Origin: Campanula takesimana
Lineage: Eukaryota; Streptophyta; Magnoliopsida; Asterales; Campanulaceae
Length of the DNA: 64,000 nucleotides
Reading direction: 5' to 3'
Assembly (NCBI GenBank): GCA_026119855.1
Contig: JAOWBW010000485.1
Span: 1,488,001-1,552,000 of the forward strand
In this document: positions 21,348 through 32,152 of the stretch, piece by piece
How positions within the stretch are numbered: position 1 is the first letter of the stretch
Layout of the letters: every line of letters starts with the position of its first letter
Program-made: the position numbers and the translations under genes
Notes under the pieces: model-generated
What the model was told of the DNA's origin: nothing
What the model saw: the letters and a program-made list of their open reading frames with translations, nothing else
Databases searched by the model: none

Positions 21348-23373
21348 TCTATAATACAATACACCTCCCAAATAACTGCCTCTTAGCCTAGGATAAAGAG
21401 AGGCTGAGATTTGTTTGGAACCGTTCTCATCCGACGGCTGTGTTCCCCTTCCCTCCCACGAGATCTGTCAACTCCCACGACCATTCTCCCACGATCTCTC
21501 AACTCCTACACATCCAGCGACTACTTTACCTTCATCATGGGTTTCTAACAATTGTTCTTATCTCTCTGTCCACCCAAAAAAGTCTGCACAAATCTCAAAC
21601 TCGCAACCCTTCCGCACTCTCTAATTCAGGTACATACGCCCTCTTCCTTGAATCCGTGGTTCCTCTCTTACTGTCTAAGCCCTTCAATTTCTTGCACTCA
21701 ACCTGTTTGTTTGTTTGTCTCACCCAAAAATGGCTCTCCAATTTTCAAGAAACTGTTGTTTTCGCTTGCTTTTTTGATGTTGTTACTGTAACTGCAGTAG
21801 TACATTTCATTACATTTCATTACTTTCATCAATTTATTTTTTGGTCAATCACGAAGATGTTCAAAATTTATTGCACTCAACCTGTTTGTTTGTTTGTCTG
21901 ACCCAAAAATGTCTCTCGAATTTCCAATAAGTTGCTTGGTACCAAGCACCTCTCCTTCCCCGTTAAATTAAGACAGGTAACCTACGTTCTCTTCTCCCAG
22001 TTGATTATTTTTTTTTAATTATTATTTTTTTTATTGGGTTTTTGGGGCTGATCACTGCTATTCTTCTAAGAGTTGATTTGATCACTAACTTAGAGATTGA
22101 AATTAGGTAATTTTGTAATGCTTTAATCCATCTATCATGTGTTTGATAGTCGGAGACACATTTGGTTAAGGCACTCTACCTGTTTGTGTGTTTGCCTGAC
22201 CTGAAAAGAGCTCTTGACAAAATTATGGGCAGCCCCAGAAAATTGTTTGAACACCTATATGCAACTATGGGGGATATGACCTCATTTTTAGTGTTAATTA
22301 CTCTACCCCATAATAAGTATGATCTTAAAAGATTTTTGAGGCTTACTAAAATTAGTTATTATTTGGGCCTGTTTACATCCTTCTGTGTGAGAATATAGTG
22401 GAATTTGTGAGGGCATTGCATGTAGTTGGGGTTCTGGCAGATTTACATACTTTGGGAGATATAGATGTTGGGTTTGTTCTGATGTTGGGAGTATTGATTA
22501 GGAACCTTATTATAACTAAATGGCGTAAAAATGTATTTGACTGCGTGGCACAGACTCTTAAAGAGGAATGGAATTGTGATAGGGGCTGTGGGGTTGGCAC
22601 CAGCAATGCAGTTGATGGTATTTGGGTATCAAGTGACTGTTGTTTCAGAGGGTAGAAAATGACATGTATGGGGGGGGGGGGGGTAAGTTAGGTACACTTG
22701 GGAGTTATAGCAAGCAGGCCAAGCTTGCATCCTCAAATGATACTTCTAAGTGATAGCTCCCCTCCCCCCAAGATATGTCTTTGAATCATGTCAACAACTT
22801 CATCAAATTCGACTATCAATTGTCAGAATTTGTAATATTATTAAATACTCCCTCTGTCCCGCTAGAAGCTTCACCATTTTAAGAGTGTCACAAGAATTAA
22901 CAAAAGTGATTTCTTAGAGAATTAGGACTTGCAATTACTTCTGCAGTCTGCTATTCTGGTGCCTCTGGTATGATATTGAATCACTTCTGTTACTATTGGG
23001 TTTTGGTTTTATTGATCAATTTAACAATTAATTTGACTTCTAAGTTTTGAGTTCAGAAACGCATTTACAAGTTCCATACGGGCAGCTGCTTGCAGAGCGA
23101 AAATTGCAAATTGAGGCTGTATATTATAAAACGTGTTCTTATTGAAGCCAAGACTTCCAGTTTAAGGGTACCGCATATATGAAACTTTTTTGGTTGTTCA
23201 TTATGTTTATGTGACGAAGGGAGTAACGCATAATTAATTTACTTTCATAGTCAAGCATTGGAGTAGCATAAGACAGCTTATAGATGGAAAAATGTTTTTT
23301 TCTACTTATCATTTTCATATTACTAACCTTTTTGTACTGACCCGTGCCATTGGCACGGGCTTTTGAATACTAG
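21348..23373 (+). mobile_element. Non-autonomous Helitron 1
   Basis: The 5' end TCTATAATACAATACACC follows an A. The 3' end is a perfect hairpin (CCCGTGCC, ATT, GGCACGGG at 23341-23359), then ten bases and CTAG (23370-23373) before a T. TC start, hairpin, CTAG end and A/T insertion are the Helitron hallmarks. Its left 90 bp resembles the start of the neighbouring Helitron (a GGATAAAGAGAGGCTGAGAT-like stretch). There is no Rep/helicase, so it is non-autonomous. A gene-like segment at 22160-22640 (open in two frames, WRKNVFDCVAQTLKEEW) may be captured, but I do not recognise it. Confidence 0.75.
23341..23373 (+). terminator. Helitron 1 3' hairpin and CTAG terminus
   Basis: An 8-bp perfect stem with loop ATT, 11 bp before the terminal CTAG. 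In Helitrons this hairpin marks the end of rolling-circle transfer; it is not a transcription terminator. Confidence 0.8.
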
Positions 23374-24331
23374 TCTATATTACAGTAGCAAATGGTCTTA
23401 ACCGCTTAGATAAAGAAAGGCTAGGATTCATTCGTAACCACCATATTCAACGGCCTAGATCTATCCTTCTACCCTAAACGGTTTATAGCAGTTTTGCGTA
23501 TAAACTTCCACCCCCACATCCAGTTCGTGCAGACTCCCTCACTCCTTTTCCTTCTCCGAGTATGAAGAAACAATGGCAAAAATTCCAGTATTCAAGTATA
23601 GATAAAGAAGAAACAGAACACATTGATTGCATCTATATTAGGTTTTATAAGGGTGCTCATGGATGAATGGTAAGTATTTGTGATGATTGTTAATTTCTTC
23701 CCAGTTCATTCTTACCATTTTGTTTGACCACCACACCCTTGTTTGCAGTGGAATTTGAATGGTGGGGTTCGGACAGTGAGTACAAGACCAGGGTGCTTTA
23801 AGTCCACCGTCGACACCACATCTCCACCTCTCGCCGCTCTCACCACCTGTGCGTATTCTTCCTTCTTTTTGAGTTTAGATTATTTTGAGTTATAAAATTC
23901 TGATGTGATAAAAGAGAACTGATTAATTTTTATTTCTTGGTTTGGCAGGAGTTCTTGACGCGGTTTCGTGTTGATCCAGTACATGTTCATTTAAATGTTG
24001 CTACCGTTGGTTAATGTTTGTTCCTATTTTGATTTGTTTCTGGACTCCATATGAGATCTTACTATGTTTTTTTTTAATGATTTTTCACTATGCAATAATA
24101 TTGTTTTGTCTTTTTATTAATTTCTTAGCAAGTGCAGTATCACAAGAAAAATATAATTTGCAATTTATACATTGTCTAAGTCTTTGTTGTTGTTGTATTT
24201 TTACATAGGCTATGAGAGATGGTACAACTTGATCAAAGGAATATTTGTGTTACATTGTGTATGGCTACAAGTTGATCAAAAGAAAATAATTGTTCGTAGA
24301 AGTCACTATAATTTTTATTGTTTTGTTTGTA

Positions 24332-24578
24332 CTCCCTCTGTCCTTAAATGAGTGTCCATTTTCAAGAAATTTTCGTCCCAAAATGAGTGTCCATTTTGAT
24401 CATAAATTTGTCCCTAAATATTTTTTTTTTAATTTTTTTTCACCGGTCTCTTTATACATGCAAAAACTAATGTTTGTAAAGGGGATTACAAGATTATATA
24501 TGAATTTTGCCACCAAATTATACAAAATGTTATGTCCCTTAAAATGAAATTTGGACACTCATTTAGGGACATAGGTAG
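24332..24578. mobile_element. Stowaway MITE inside Helitron 2
   Basis: The ends CTCCCTCTGTCCTTAAATGA and, inverted, CTACCTATGTCCCTAAATGA have TA at 24330-24331 and 24579-24580. It is 247 bp with no coding sequence. A related deleted copy is at 21113-21287. Confidence 0.88.
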
Positions 24579-24580
24579 TA

Positions 24581-25667
24581 CATAATAATGTGTTCTACCT
24601 CCCCACCCCTTTCTCTTTGAGGCTTTATCAAATACTCATTGTTGCTTTCAAACCCATTGATGCCATCAGAGATACATGATGGCAACCAATTTGAATTGTA
24701 TAGGTGCAAACCGTTGTCCTTTCATTGTACCAGTTTAGATGTGAAAGAACTTTTTAATGGTTCTAAACTCTGCTAGGTGAAGAGTGTTAATGGAGGGGCT
24801 AACAAATCTATGTTGGGTTTTCACAAGCAATGAGTATATTCTTTTTGGCGAATACTGACATGATTTCATACTGTTAAAAGGCATGTTAAAAACAAATTTG
24901 TGTTTTTGGACATTCATTTTAGAACGGAATGTGTACAGATAAGTTCTTCAGATTAGGCTGCTGCTACTTGATCTATTCCTGCCTGAGATGGTTTGATGAG
25001 TGAATGAAACTAAATTAAAAACAGAAAACTTACGGCAATGATTCTTTTATGCTTTGAACGCTAGATATGACTAGGAAAATGGGCAGGTTGAAAGTTATAA
25101 AATGGACATTAATTTTGGGACGGAGGGAGTAATACTAAGTTTGTCATTGTCCTTGGGCAAATGAGGTGATAGAGTTGAGAAAGGGGACATGGGCACAGGT
25201 TTTAGGTCGAGAGGGCTAAAGATGCCATAATTATGGTTTTGAACCCTTTCCATAATAACTATTAATGTGTCATAGAAGCTCTGCAGCAAAATTCTCATAT
25301 GATGTATCCTCATTCCATTCCATGACCATGAGAATAAAGCCAGCATAAGTTGGACTAAGGAACTCAACATGGTGCATGAACAATAAAATGAAGATGAGAG
25401 TATGAGCTTTTATGTAATTGAGATATATATTGACATGAGTGTGTCTGGGGGGGGGGGGGGTCGACAAAAGAAGAAAATGATGAAGGATTGTTTTGGTCAA
25501 GGCAAAGTGTCCACCTAAGACAGTTGGTACATTTCGAGTTAAATGTCCAGCAAATATCAATTTTCTTTTCCACTTAGGAAGGAGCTCCTCAAAGGGCTTA
25601 TCCGGTCTATAACACTTTAATAACAGAGGGGAGGACATCTCAACCATACTGTGACCCCGGTTGTACT
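24581..25667. other. Helitron 2 body, no recognised gene
   Basis: This contains a lone Stowaway-type right end (GGGACGGAGGGAG at 25119-25131) without a partner, and a G-run at 25448-25460. The minus frames at 25095-25647 (91-125 codons) show no motif I know. Confidence 0.4.
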
Positions 25668-26229
25668 GTCACCGTCATAGTTATAAATCCCGTCCCTTAC
25701 CGGTCCGTACCGGCCCGTACGTCCCGTCCCAGTCGAAAACCGGTGCGGTACAGGCATAATTCCGTCCCAGTTTCTGTACCGCCCTGAACCGCCACGTACC
25801 GTCCAAACCGGTCCGTACCGGACCGAACAGGCCGAGATGGTTGTCCCGGTCGGTACGCGAAAAGAAAGACTTATAAACCAATTTTTAATTGTCGGACCTA
25901 ATAAAAATATATTCAAACTTGAGTTTTTTTTTTATATATATATATATTTAAAAAACTATGCCCTAGATTTATACTTCACGATTAATCAACATCCATTCAC
26001 CGCAATAGAACTTTCAAGGTCATTAAGTCGCTAAACAGGAACAAACCAATCTGTGTAGTCAAAGAAATTGAAGTTGCAGATAAGTAATTTGTAAGCAATC
26101 TAGACTAAACTTATGTTAGTATTGGTATAGTTTGATGATAAAATACAAGCTTCTGTTATTTTTTGTTGAACATATGTTATATATATAATTATCTTAAAAA
26201 TTACTAAAAAGTGCAGTAAATCCGGTATG

Positions 26230-27275
26230 TGTAGATACCCCGGGAGGAACCACGGCTTGGCTAGAGCGCGCGAGTGATCCTAGGATGTCTAACTTGTTTT
26301 TAGAGTCTCCACCTATGTTTTGAGGAACATAAGAAAAACCTATTGATAATAGCCTAAGTTTGATTACGAAAACAGAGATTCTTTGTTTTGAGGTTCGGGG
26401 GCTAGATTACGAGATGGGAAGTACCGAAACACCCATCCCGCCCAACTAAAGTTGGTCTTGCTTGATCAAAATCTACATGAATGATAAATGTTCTTCTTCT
26501 TCTTCTTCTTCTTTAAATCATAAAAAGGGGGTTTTAGAATGGAGTTTGGAATGTAGGAGATAACCCTTTAACCGACCTCAATGAGATGAGGTGATCATTA
26601 GAGTCATGTCCCAAAATGATTTGGGTGATTGCACTTTGATAAAACAAAAAGAAAGAGAAAAGAGATGAAGTTGAGAAGGGGAAAGAAATAGCTTTACCTA
26701 GACTTCAAGAGACTTCAAACACTTCTTGTTGAATTAATTGGAGAAATCCTTTGGAAAATGCTTTGAAAGTAGGAAATTTGGTTTCTTATCGAAATGTGAG
26801 ATTGAAAGCCCAAGGTCTAAGGTCAAAGGTTCAAGCTTCAAGGTCAAGGTCAAGGTTTTTCCGGTCCTTGAAAATGGAGGTAAATGGGGGTTTTTATAGG
26901 TGAAAGAGAGATGTTTTTGGTGCCAAAACTCAGTCACAAAGAAATTTTTCCCGGACAAAATCCTGTAAATTGAGCAAGGGAGAGAATCCTGGCCAGAAAT
27001 CTGTAACCGACGCCCAGAGGCGCGCGCTTCCTGCTTTGGGGGCGGGAGGCGCGCGCGTCTGGATCCTCCTTTCGGAGGCGCGCGACTTAGAGATGGCGAT
27101 TTTGACAGAATGGACTAGAAAGTCAGCCCTGTTATTCAGTTTAGTCCCTGGACTTAACGAAGTCAGTCAGGAACTTAACGGAAGTGACAGAAACTAACGA
27201 GAAACACTTAAGATGGGGAGAAACACAAGATCAAATGTGCAATCGGGGTGAGCGGTCCAAGGCGGGGTGTCTACA
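26230..27275 (-). repeat. Tat element LTR, distal (3' in element sense)
   Basis: 1046 bp, bounded by TGTAGA/TCTACA. It contains a (CTT)n tract near 26490-26513 that is longer than in the other LTR, and a GC-rich island with three GAGGCGCGCG words at 27015-27090. Confidence 0.93.
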
Positions 27276-27290
27276 AAGCCCCTCGGCGAT
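27276..27290 (-). other. Tat polypurine tract
   Basis: Read on the minus strand, GAGGGGCTT lies directly next to the distal LTR, where a second-strand primer is expected. Confidence 0.6.
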
Positions 27291-27485
27291 GTGGATTGCA
27301 AAGCAAACCGCGTCGACGAAAGTTAAAAAACACCCGCCGAGGACATCACCAAGAAAAAGCAAAGACTCGATGAAAGCAGGAATTTGAAATTGCGAGAGAT
27401 GGTGGTGCGCTCCCTGTGTTAGCGGATTTTGTTGATAGAAGGGGTGGCATGATCCGTTAGGTGAACCTGCCGGTTGAATATGTTG

Positions 27486-27868
27486 AATGAGGCCGTTAGT
27501 GAACCTTTGAGGAGGCCGTTAGTGAACCCTGTGGAGAGGCCATTAGTGAACCTTTGAGGACGAATCCGTTAGTGAAATCCGTTGATGAGGCCGTTAGTGA
27601 ACCCTTGAATGAGGCCGTTAGTGAAGCTTTGTAGAGGCCGTTAGTGAACCTTTGAAGAGGCCGTTAGTGAACCCTTGAATGAGGCCGTTAGTGAACCTTT
27701 GTAGAGGCCGTTGGTAAACCTTTGGAGAGGCCGTTAGTGAACCTTTGAGGAGGCCGTTAGTGAACCTTTGAGGAGGCCGTTAGTGAACCTTTGGAAAGGC
27801 CGTTAGTGAACCTTTGGAGAGGACGTTGGTGAACCTTTGTTGACGAATCCGTTAGTGAAATTCGTTGA
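27486..27868. repeat. 23-bp minisatellite, about 16 units, in the Tat 3' region
   Basis: The unit is GAGGCCGTTAGTGAACCTTT plus 3-4 bp, repeated with small changes. Two variant units begin GACGAATCCGTTAGTGAAAT. Tat/Ogre elements are known to carry variable tandem arrays in this position, which can seed satellite DNA. Confidence 0.9.
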
Positions 27869-27879
27869 TGAAATATTGC

Positions 27880-28349
27880 TTTGAAGTCGCGTGCCACTTG
27901 GAGTCACACTTGACTTTTTGACTTGTGGGGGTGCGGGCACAGTTGACCGCGACTAGAAGAATGTTCCTGCTGGGGATGAAATGTTGAGATAGACTCTTGA
28001 GGAATAACGGCGTCTGTTACGAATCTCACTCAGCTTGCAGTGGTGGAGCTGAAAAATCAGATGAGCATGGATGTGACACCTTGATTCCCGCGTGGGGAAT
28101 TGTGTTTGAATTCCTCAGGGAGCAAAGGCGCGTGCATCTGGTCTTCGCCGTGGGAAGCGCGCGCGTTTCAGTGACACAGCAGGAACGCGCGCATACTGTT
28201 CCAGTTCAGCATACATAAACAGACAGTTCACTTTTTCGGCGAGTTTTCAAAATTTTGAAGAACCCTCCAAATTCCAAACCAAATTTTCGCGGAGAAATCA
28301 CCCCAAAATACTTTCTTGCTGCTCTAGGATCAATTCCGTCACAGAAACG
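27880..28349 (+). promoter_or_regulatory. Upstream region of the antisense gene
   Basis: A non-coding stretch before the antisense gene's ATG at 28350, with two GC-rich words (GGCGCGTGC at 28127, AAGCGCGCGCG at 28155) related to those in the LTR. I see no clear TATA box. It would have to hold the promoter of the antisense gene. Confidence 0.3.
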
Positions 28350-30764
28350 ATGTCGGATAGTCAACAATCTCCTCCGTTCGAGATGCCACAGGGCGAGGAG
28401 CCCGAGGTTGGAATTGAGGCAATGGACCCGAGTTTGCTCACGTACTAGCCACATACCCATATCTCCCACTTTGTTACAGCGAGATTGGTAAGAATTCGTC
28501 ATTCTCTTTGCAATTTGTGCGCTTTTGGGGCTGTTCTATTTTGCCTGTATTTTCCGCTGCAACTTCTTTTGTTGATCGTTGCTGTTTGTTGTTGTTGTTG
28601 TTGATTTATTGCACAAAACATGTTTGGATACCCATTTCCGTGCCTACGCATTTGTATGCATGTTGGAATTTTCTGTTTTGGGTTTGTCTGTTTTTCTAGC
28701 CGTTGTGCTGACGAAATTTTCGTCGTTCCTTGTTCTTTTTCAGGAGTGGAGCCGCCTATCGGAGATTCGAGGCGGAGCTCATGGTCCAGTGGCCATTTGG
28801 AACAAATTGCCCGAAAATGTGAGGGCTCGAGTTCAGGCTACCCATTTTGGCCTTTTTATCATTAGTCTGCCGGCACTGAAGAATGACCCGGACGTTATTC
28901 AGGCTTTGAGAGAGAGATGGTGGGACACCACCCATACTTTTCATTTGCTCATGGGAGAGGTCACGATGACGCCCACAGACTTTACGGCATTGACTGGTCT
29001 GCCGTTTGCGGGGGAGCCTGTCCCTTGTGTTTTGAGGGGGACCCTTAGGACTGCCGACGAGCTGTTGGCTCTCGTTGACTGTGGCTTCCCGGTGAAGAAT
29101 TTTTGGGTCACTTGGGGGAGCATCCGCCGATATTTTAGCATTCTTGCAGCTGAGCCTCTGGGTGTCACTGCTGAGCGGGTAGATGCTGTGGCCCGTTGTT
29201 TTATATGGTACTTGCTGTCTCATACCCTGTTTGCTAGTGGAGGGTCGTCGGCCTCTTTGGCCCTTCTTGACTTGTTAGTGGATCTGGACCAGGTCGGCTA
29301 TTATAACTGGGGTGCAGCGGGCTTGGCTGCTTGTTATCACGGTATGGATCTGACCAGCCACTCGACCACTAGCTCGGTCATGGGTTTCAGCCTGCTGTAG
29401 GAGGTATACTGCTTTCCCTTTTCTTTTCGGCCTTCTTGTCATTGCTCTACTGTATCTCTGAACTGTCATTTAATTCTGCTCTTACCTCTGTTTTACAGCT
29501 ATGGGCCTTTGCTGTCTTGGAGCTGAGGGACTTCAAGATTAACAGAGAGGGTCAGCCCCAGTATCCAGACGGTGTGAGGTGGTTGTACAGGGAGAGGAAC
29601 GTGAGGACTGGCACTGCTCCCATCAGCCTGCTTTTAGCTCGGCGCCACTTGGATTCTTTGAGGCCAGAGGCTATCGCCTCTTCTTTGTTTCCGTGGAGAG
29701 CTATCTATGCTTTTATTGAGCATACTCTGATTCCCACCCGTTCGAGGCTCCTGATGAGCTCAGTGGAGTGTATGGCGATGTACCTTGGAGAGAGAGTGTT
29801 TTGGCAGCATGGTGGTCAGGTGACGGACTTCCACCACCCTCCTAGGCCAGCGGTTCCTGATGTTCCGCCTTTTTGTCCTCGTAATTGGAGGGCCCTTTCA
29901 GAGGCAGACCGGGCAGTCTACCTTGCGGGGGTTGATGCTGTCCCTTTCATTCATCTGGAGCAGGATTACGGTTTATTCCGGGAGCATAACCTCCAGCAGG
30001 GTTTCATGTTCACTGATCCGAGGGAGACACATGCTGCTCCGCAGACTTCGGCCCGATTCCATCCCACCGGTGCTGGATATTGCTTTGATCCCCCTTTGCC
30101 TCCTCCCTACTACACTTATTCAAACTTCGGGGTCTTTGAGGAGCAGAGGGAAATTTGTTCCTGAGGACATGTCACCAGAGAGAGAGCCTCCTGCTCAGGC
30201 TGTTGTGGTATGTTTTTCTGACCATCTTTGCATTTCTCAGTTCCAGTCTTATTTTTCTGTCCTTGATGCGATTTTCTTTTCTGCCCCCCCCCCCCCGTTG
30301 TAATAGGTACCGGTAGCTGCTTATAGGCACTTGGGCAGACAGAACAAGGGGATGAGGAGGAGGCTGCGTCAGCTGGAGGAGAAAGTACTAGAGCTGTGCA
30401 GGGATATTGCTGCGCCATGACTAGAGATGCTGGTGGTGCTATCTCTGGTGCTGCGAGAGGAGCTGCCCGAGGTGCTTAGGGCATGGGACGAGGCTGCAGG
30501 GATGTCGCACTGGACATTGATGAGGCTGTCTCTTCGGCGAGGCAGTCACTGAGCAGGAGTCTGAGCCGTGGAGGTAGCCATAGTAGGAGTCTGAGCCGAG
30601 GAGGTAGCCAGAGCAGAGGTGGTGCGAGTTCGTCTCGGCGGGTGCAGAAGAGGAGCCGGCATGAGATCAGAGTTGAGGAGTCTGAGTCTGAGGATGATGA
30701 TGATGATGATGATGATGAGGATGATGATGATGATGAGGAGACCGAGAGCGGCAGCAGGGGGTGA
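28350..30764 (+). pseudogene. Plant mobile domain gene, antisense inside Tat element
   Basis: Four exons fit clean splice sites: 28350-28487 (TTG|GTAAGA), 28744-29403 (TTTTTCAG|GAG; GAG|GTATAC), 29499-30207 (TTTTACAG|CTA; GTG|GTATGT) and 30307-30764. Exons 2-3 encode a plant mobile domain: THFGLFIISLP, ALRERWWDTTHTFHL, GEVTMTPTDFTALTGLPF, the TWGSIRRYF block and LWAFAVLELRDF. This is the family of MAIN/MAIL1 and of many plant transposon passengers. Exon 4 has an arginine-rich helix, SRSLSRGG repeats and a D/E-rich tail. It is broken by TAG at 28446, 29398 and 30477, a frameshift before 30162 and another near 30418. The role of such genes in transposons is unknown. Confidence 0.8.
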
Positions 30765-31294
30765 GCACAGTGCTGGTGATGATGTGCCCGAGCTGTTGTG
30801 GCTGAGAGGATGAGGGATTGAAACACTATTACTTTTGCCTGTAATAACATTTAACATGTATTCACAATCCTAGTTATCTTACTACTCATTTCATGTTTTA
30901 TTAACGACTCAATCTTAGATGTCGACCTTTACAAACAAATGTGTGCCCAAAGAATGCTTGTTGTTGATGCTTGAACTCCTTTTCGCTGCTGGGATTTGAT
31001 TTTGTTGCAGGTTGGATATGTTGAGGTGCTTGGGTTCTGTTCTGAACTGACAAGGGCTATTTCTGTCTGAACTGCTGTCAAAGGCGCGCGCGTTGGGCCT
31101 TTCTTGTGGGAGGCGCGCGCGTTGTGAAGCCTTGGTCGGAGGCGCGCACTTCTGGCTTGCTGAATTACAGCCCCTTTCTTTTTCTGATCAGAATGTTCCA
31201 ACAGCTATAATTTTGAACCAATTTCGACCAGAATGGTCACACAGCATTCTTCTGCAAACACTTTCTCCTCCTAAACCACAAAATTCTTGTCATA

Positions 31295-31735
31295 ATGGCC
31301 CCAATGACTTTCTCTTTTGAAGTCAAGGTTTCCGTCCCCGAGGGTGAGAAGTCCATTCCAATGGTGAACGCCGTTCCAACTGTGGGGTCCGTCTCGATGG
31401 TGGAGAAGCGTCCGAGCGTTTTTGATCGTTTGGAAAGGCCCAATGACGATGTTGTTGACCCCGTGAGACTGGTGGTTCATGTGCGGGACTATAGACCCCG
31501 TCATTTTCCCAAGAAGAAGTAAGGAAAGGGAAATTCCTCCCATATGCGGAAGCGTCCCATGGTTGTCCCCGCTAAGGCTCCGTTTGATAAGGGCAAAGGG
31601 AAAGCCGTTGATGAAGCTCCGTCCCGTCCTAGCGTTTTCTCCCGTCTTGGCGGTCCCAAGAATGTTCAGTCCCCATCCAAGAAGACTAAAGGGCATAACA
31701 AGAAGCAATGGGTTCCCAAACCTAAGAAAGATTAG
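31295..31735 (+). pseudogene. Second antisense ORF, small basic protein
   Basis: 147 codons from ATG, with one in-frame TAA at 31520-31522. The part after the stop continues the same frame and style. The product is lysine/arginine-rich and holds a repeated motif, RPSVFDRLERP before and RPSVFSRLGGP after the stop, ending in a basic PSKKTKGHNKKQ tail. Similar SVFxRL motifs occur, as I recall, in gag-related proteins of plant gypsy elements. It lies downstream of the mobile-domain gene on the same strand. A nucleic-acid-binding role is only a guess from charge. Confidence 0.5.
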
Positions 31736-31814
31736 ATTTTTCTTTGTACCCCAAGAGATTGCAATTAAATTAGACCACTTTGTTTTAGGATTTAATGTTT
31801 TGATGTCTTTTGTT

Positions 31815-31865
31815 GCTCAATAAATTCGTTGTAATGGCTTGAATAACTCATTGAATGAATAAAAA
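31815..31865 (+). terminator. Candidate poly(A) signals for the antisense unit
   Basis: Two AATAAA words lie at about 31820 and 31857 in AT-rich DNA, about 85-120 bp after the second antisense ORF. They fall about 300 bp before the 3' end of the oppositely oriented integrase, so the two transcription units converge here. Confidence 0.4.
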
Positions 31866-32025
31866 TTGCATCTTGTTATTTGAAGTGAATTGGGTATTTT
31901 TGATATGTTTTAGACCGCACCCGAAGGTTGCCTACGTTCCTCCAGTTGGGAGGCTCAGGTCTCCGTAGTTCAAACAAACAAAGACCATTTTTTTTTTTTT
32001 TTTTTTTGTGTGCACCCTGTTTTTT

Positions 32026-32130
32026 GCCTAGACCGCTCTTTCAGGTTTTCAATCTAGCGGGCTTCTTTTTTACACGTGCTCTAATTTTTGCCTAGGCCGC
32101 CCTTGCGGGTTTTCAACCTAGCGAGCGATT
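32026..32130. repeat. Imperfect direct repeat after the Tat integrase
   Basis: Two copies of about 43 bp containing TTTGCCTAG(A/G)CCGC and TTTTCAA(T/C)CTAGCG lie at about 32031 and 32090. Confidence 0.65.
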
Positions 32131-32152
32131 TTTTTTTTATGGTCTTTGTTTA

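Noticed and set aside
22848..23223. Possible Stowaway MITE between CTCCCTCTGTCCCGC and GACGAAGGGAG
   Set aside because: Only about ten terminal bases match in inverted form and the arms diverge at once; not enough to call.
25101..25133. Lone Stowaway right end (GGGACGGAGGGAG)
   Set aside because: No left partner in correct orientation was found within 500 bp; likewise the lone ends at 8082 and 18511.
30476..30857. Minus-strand frames opposite the acidic tail of the mobile-domain gene
   Set aside because: Poly-serine and poly-isoleucine runs are the complement of the GAT-rich acidic tail coding sequence.
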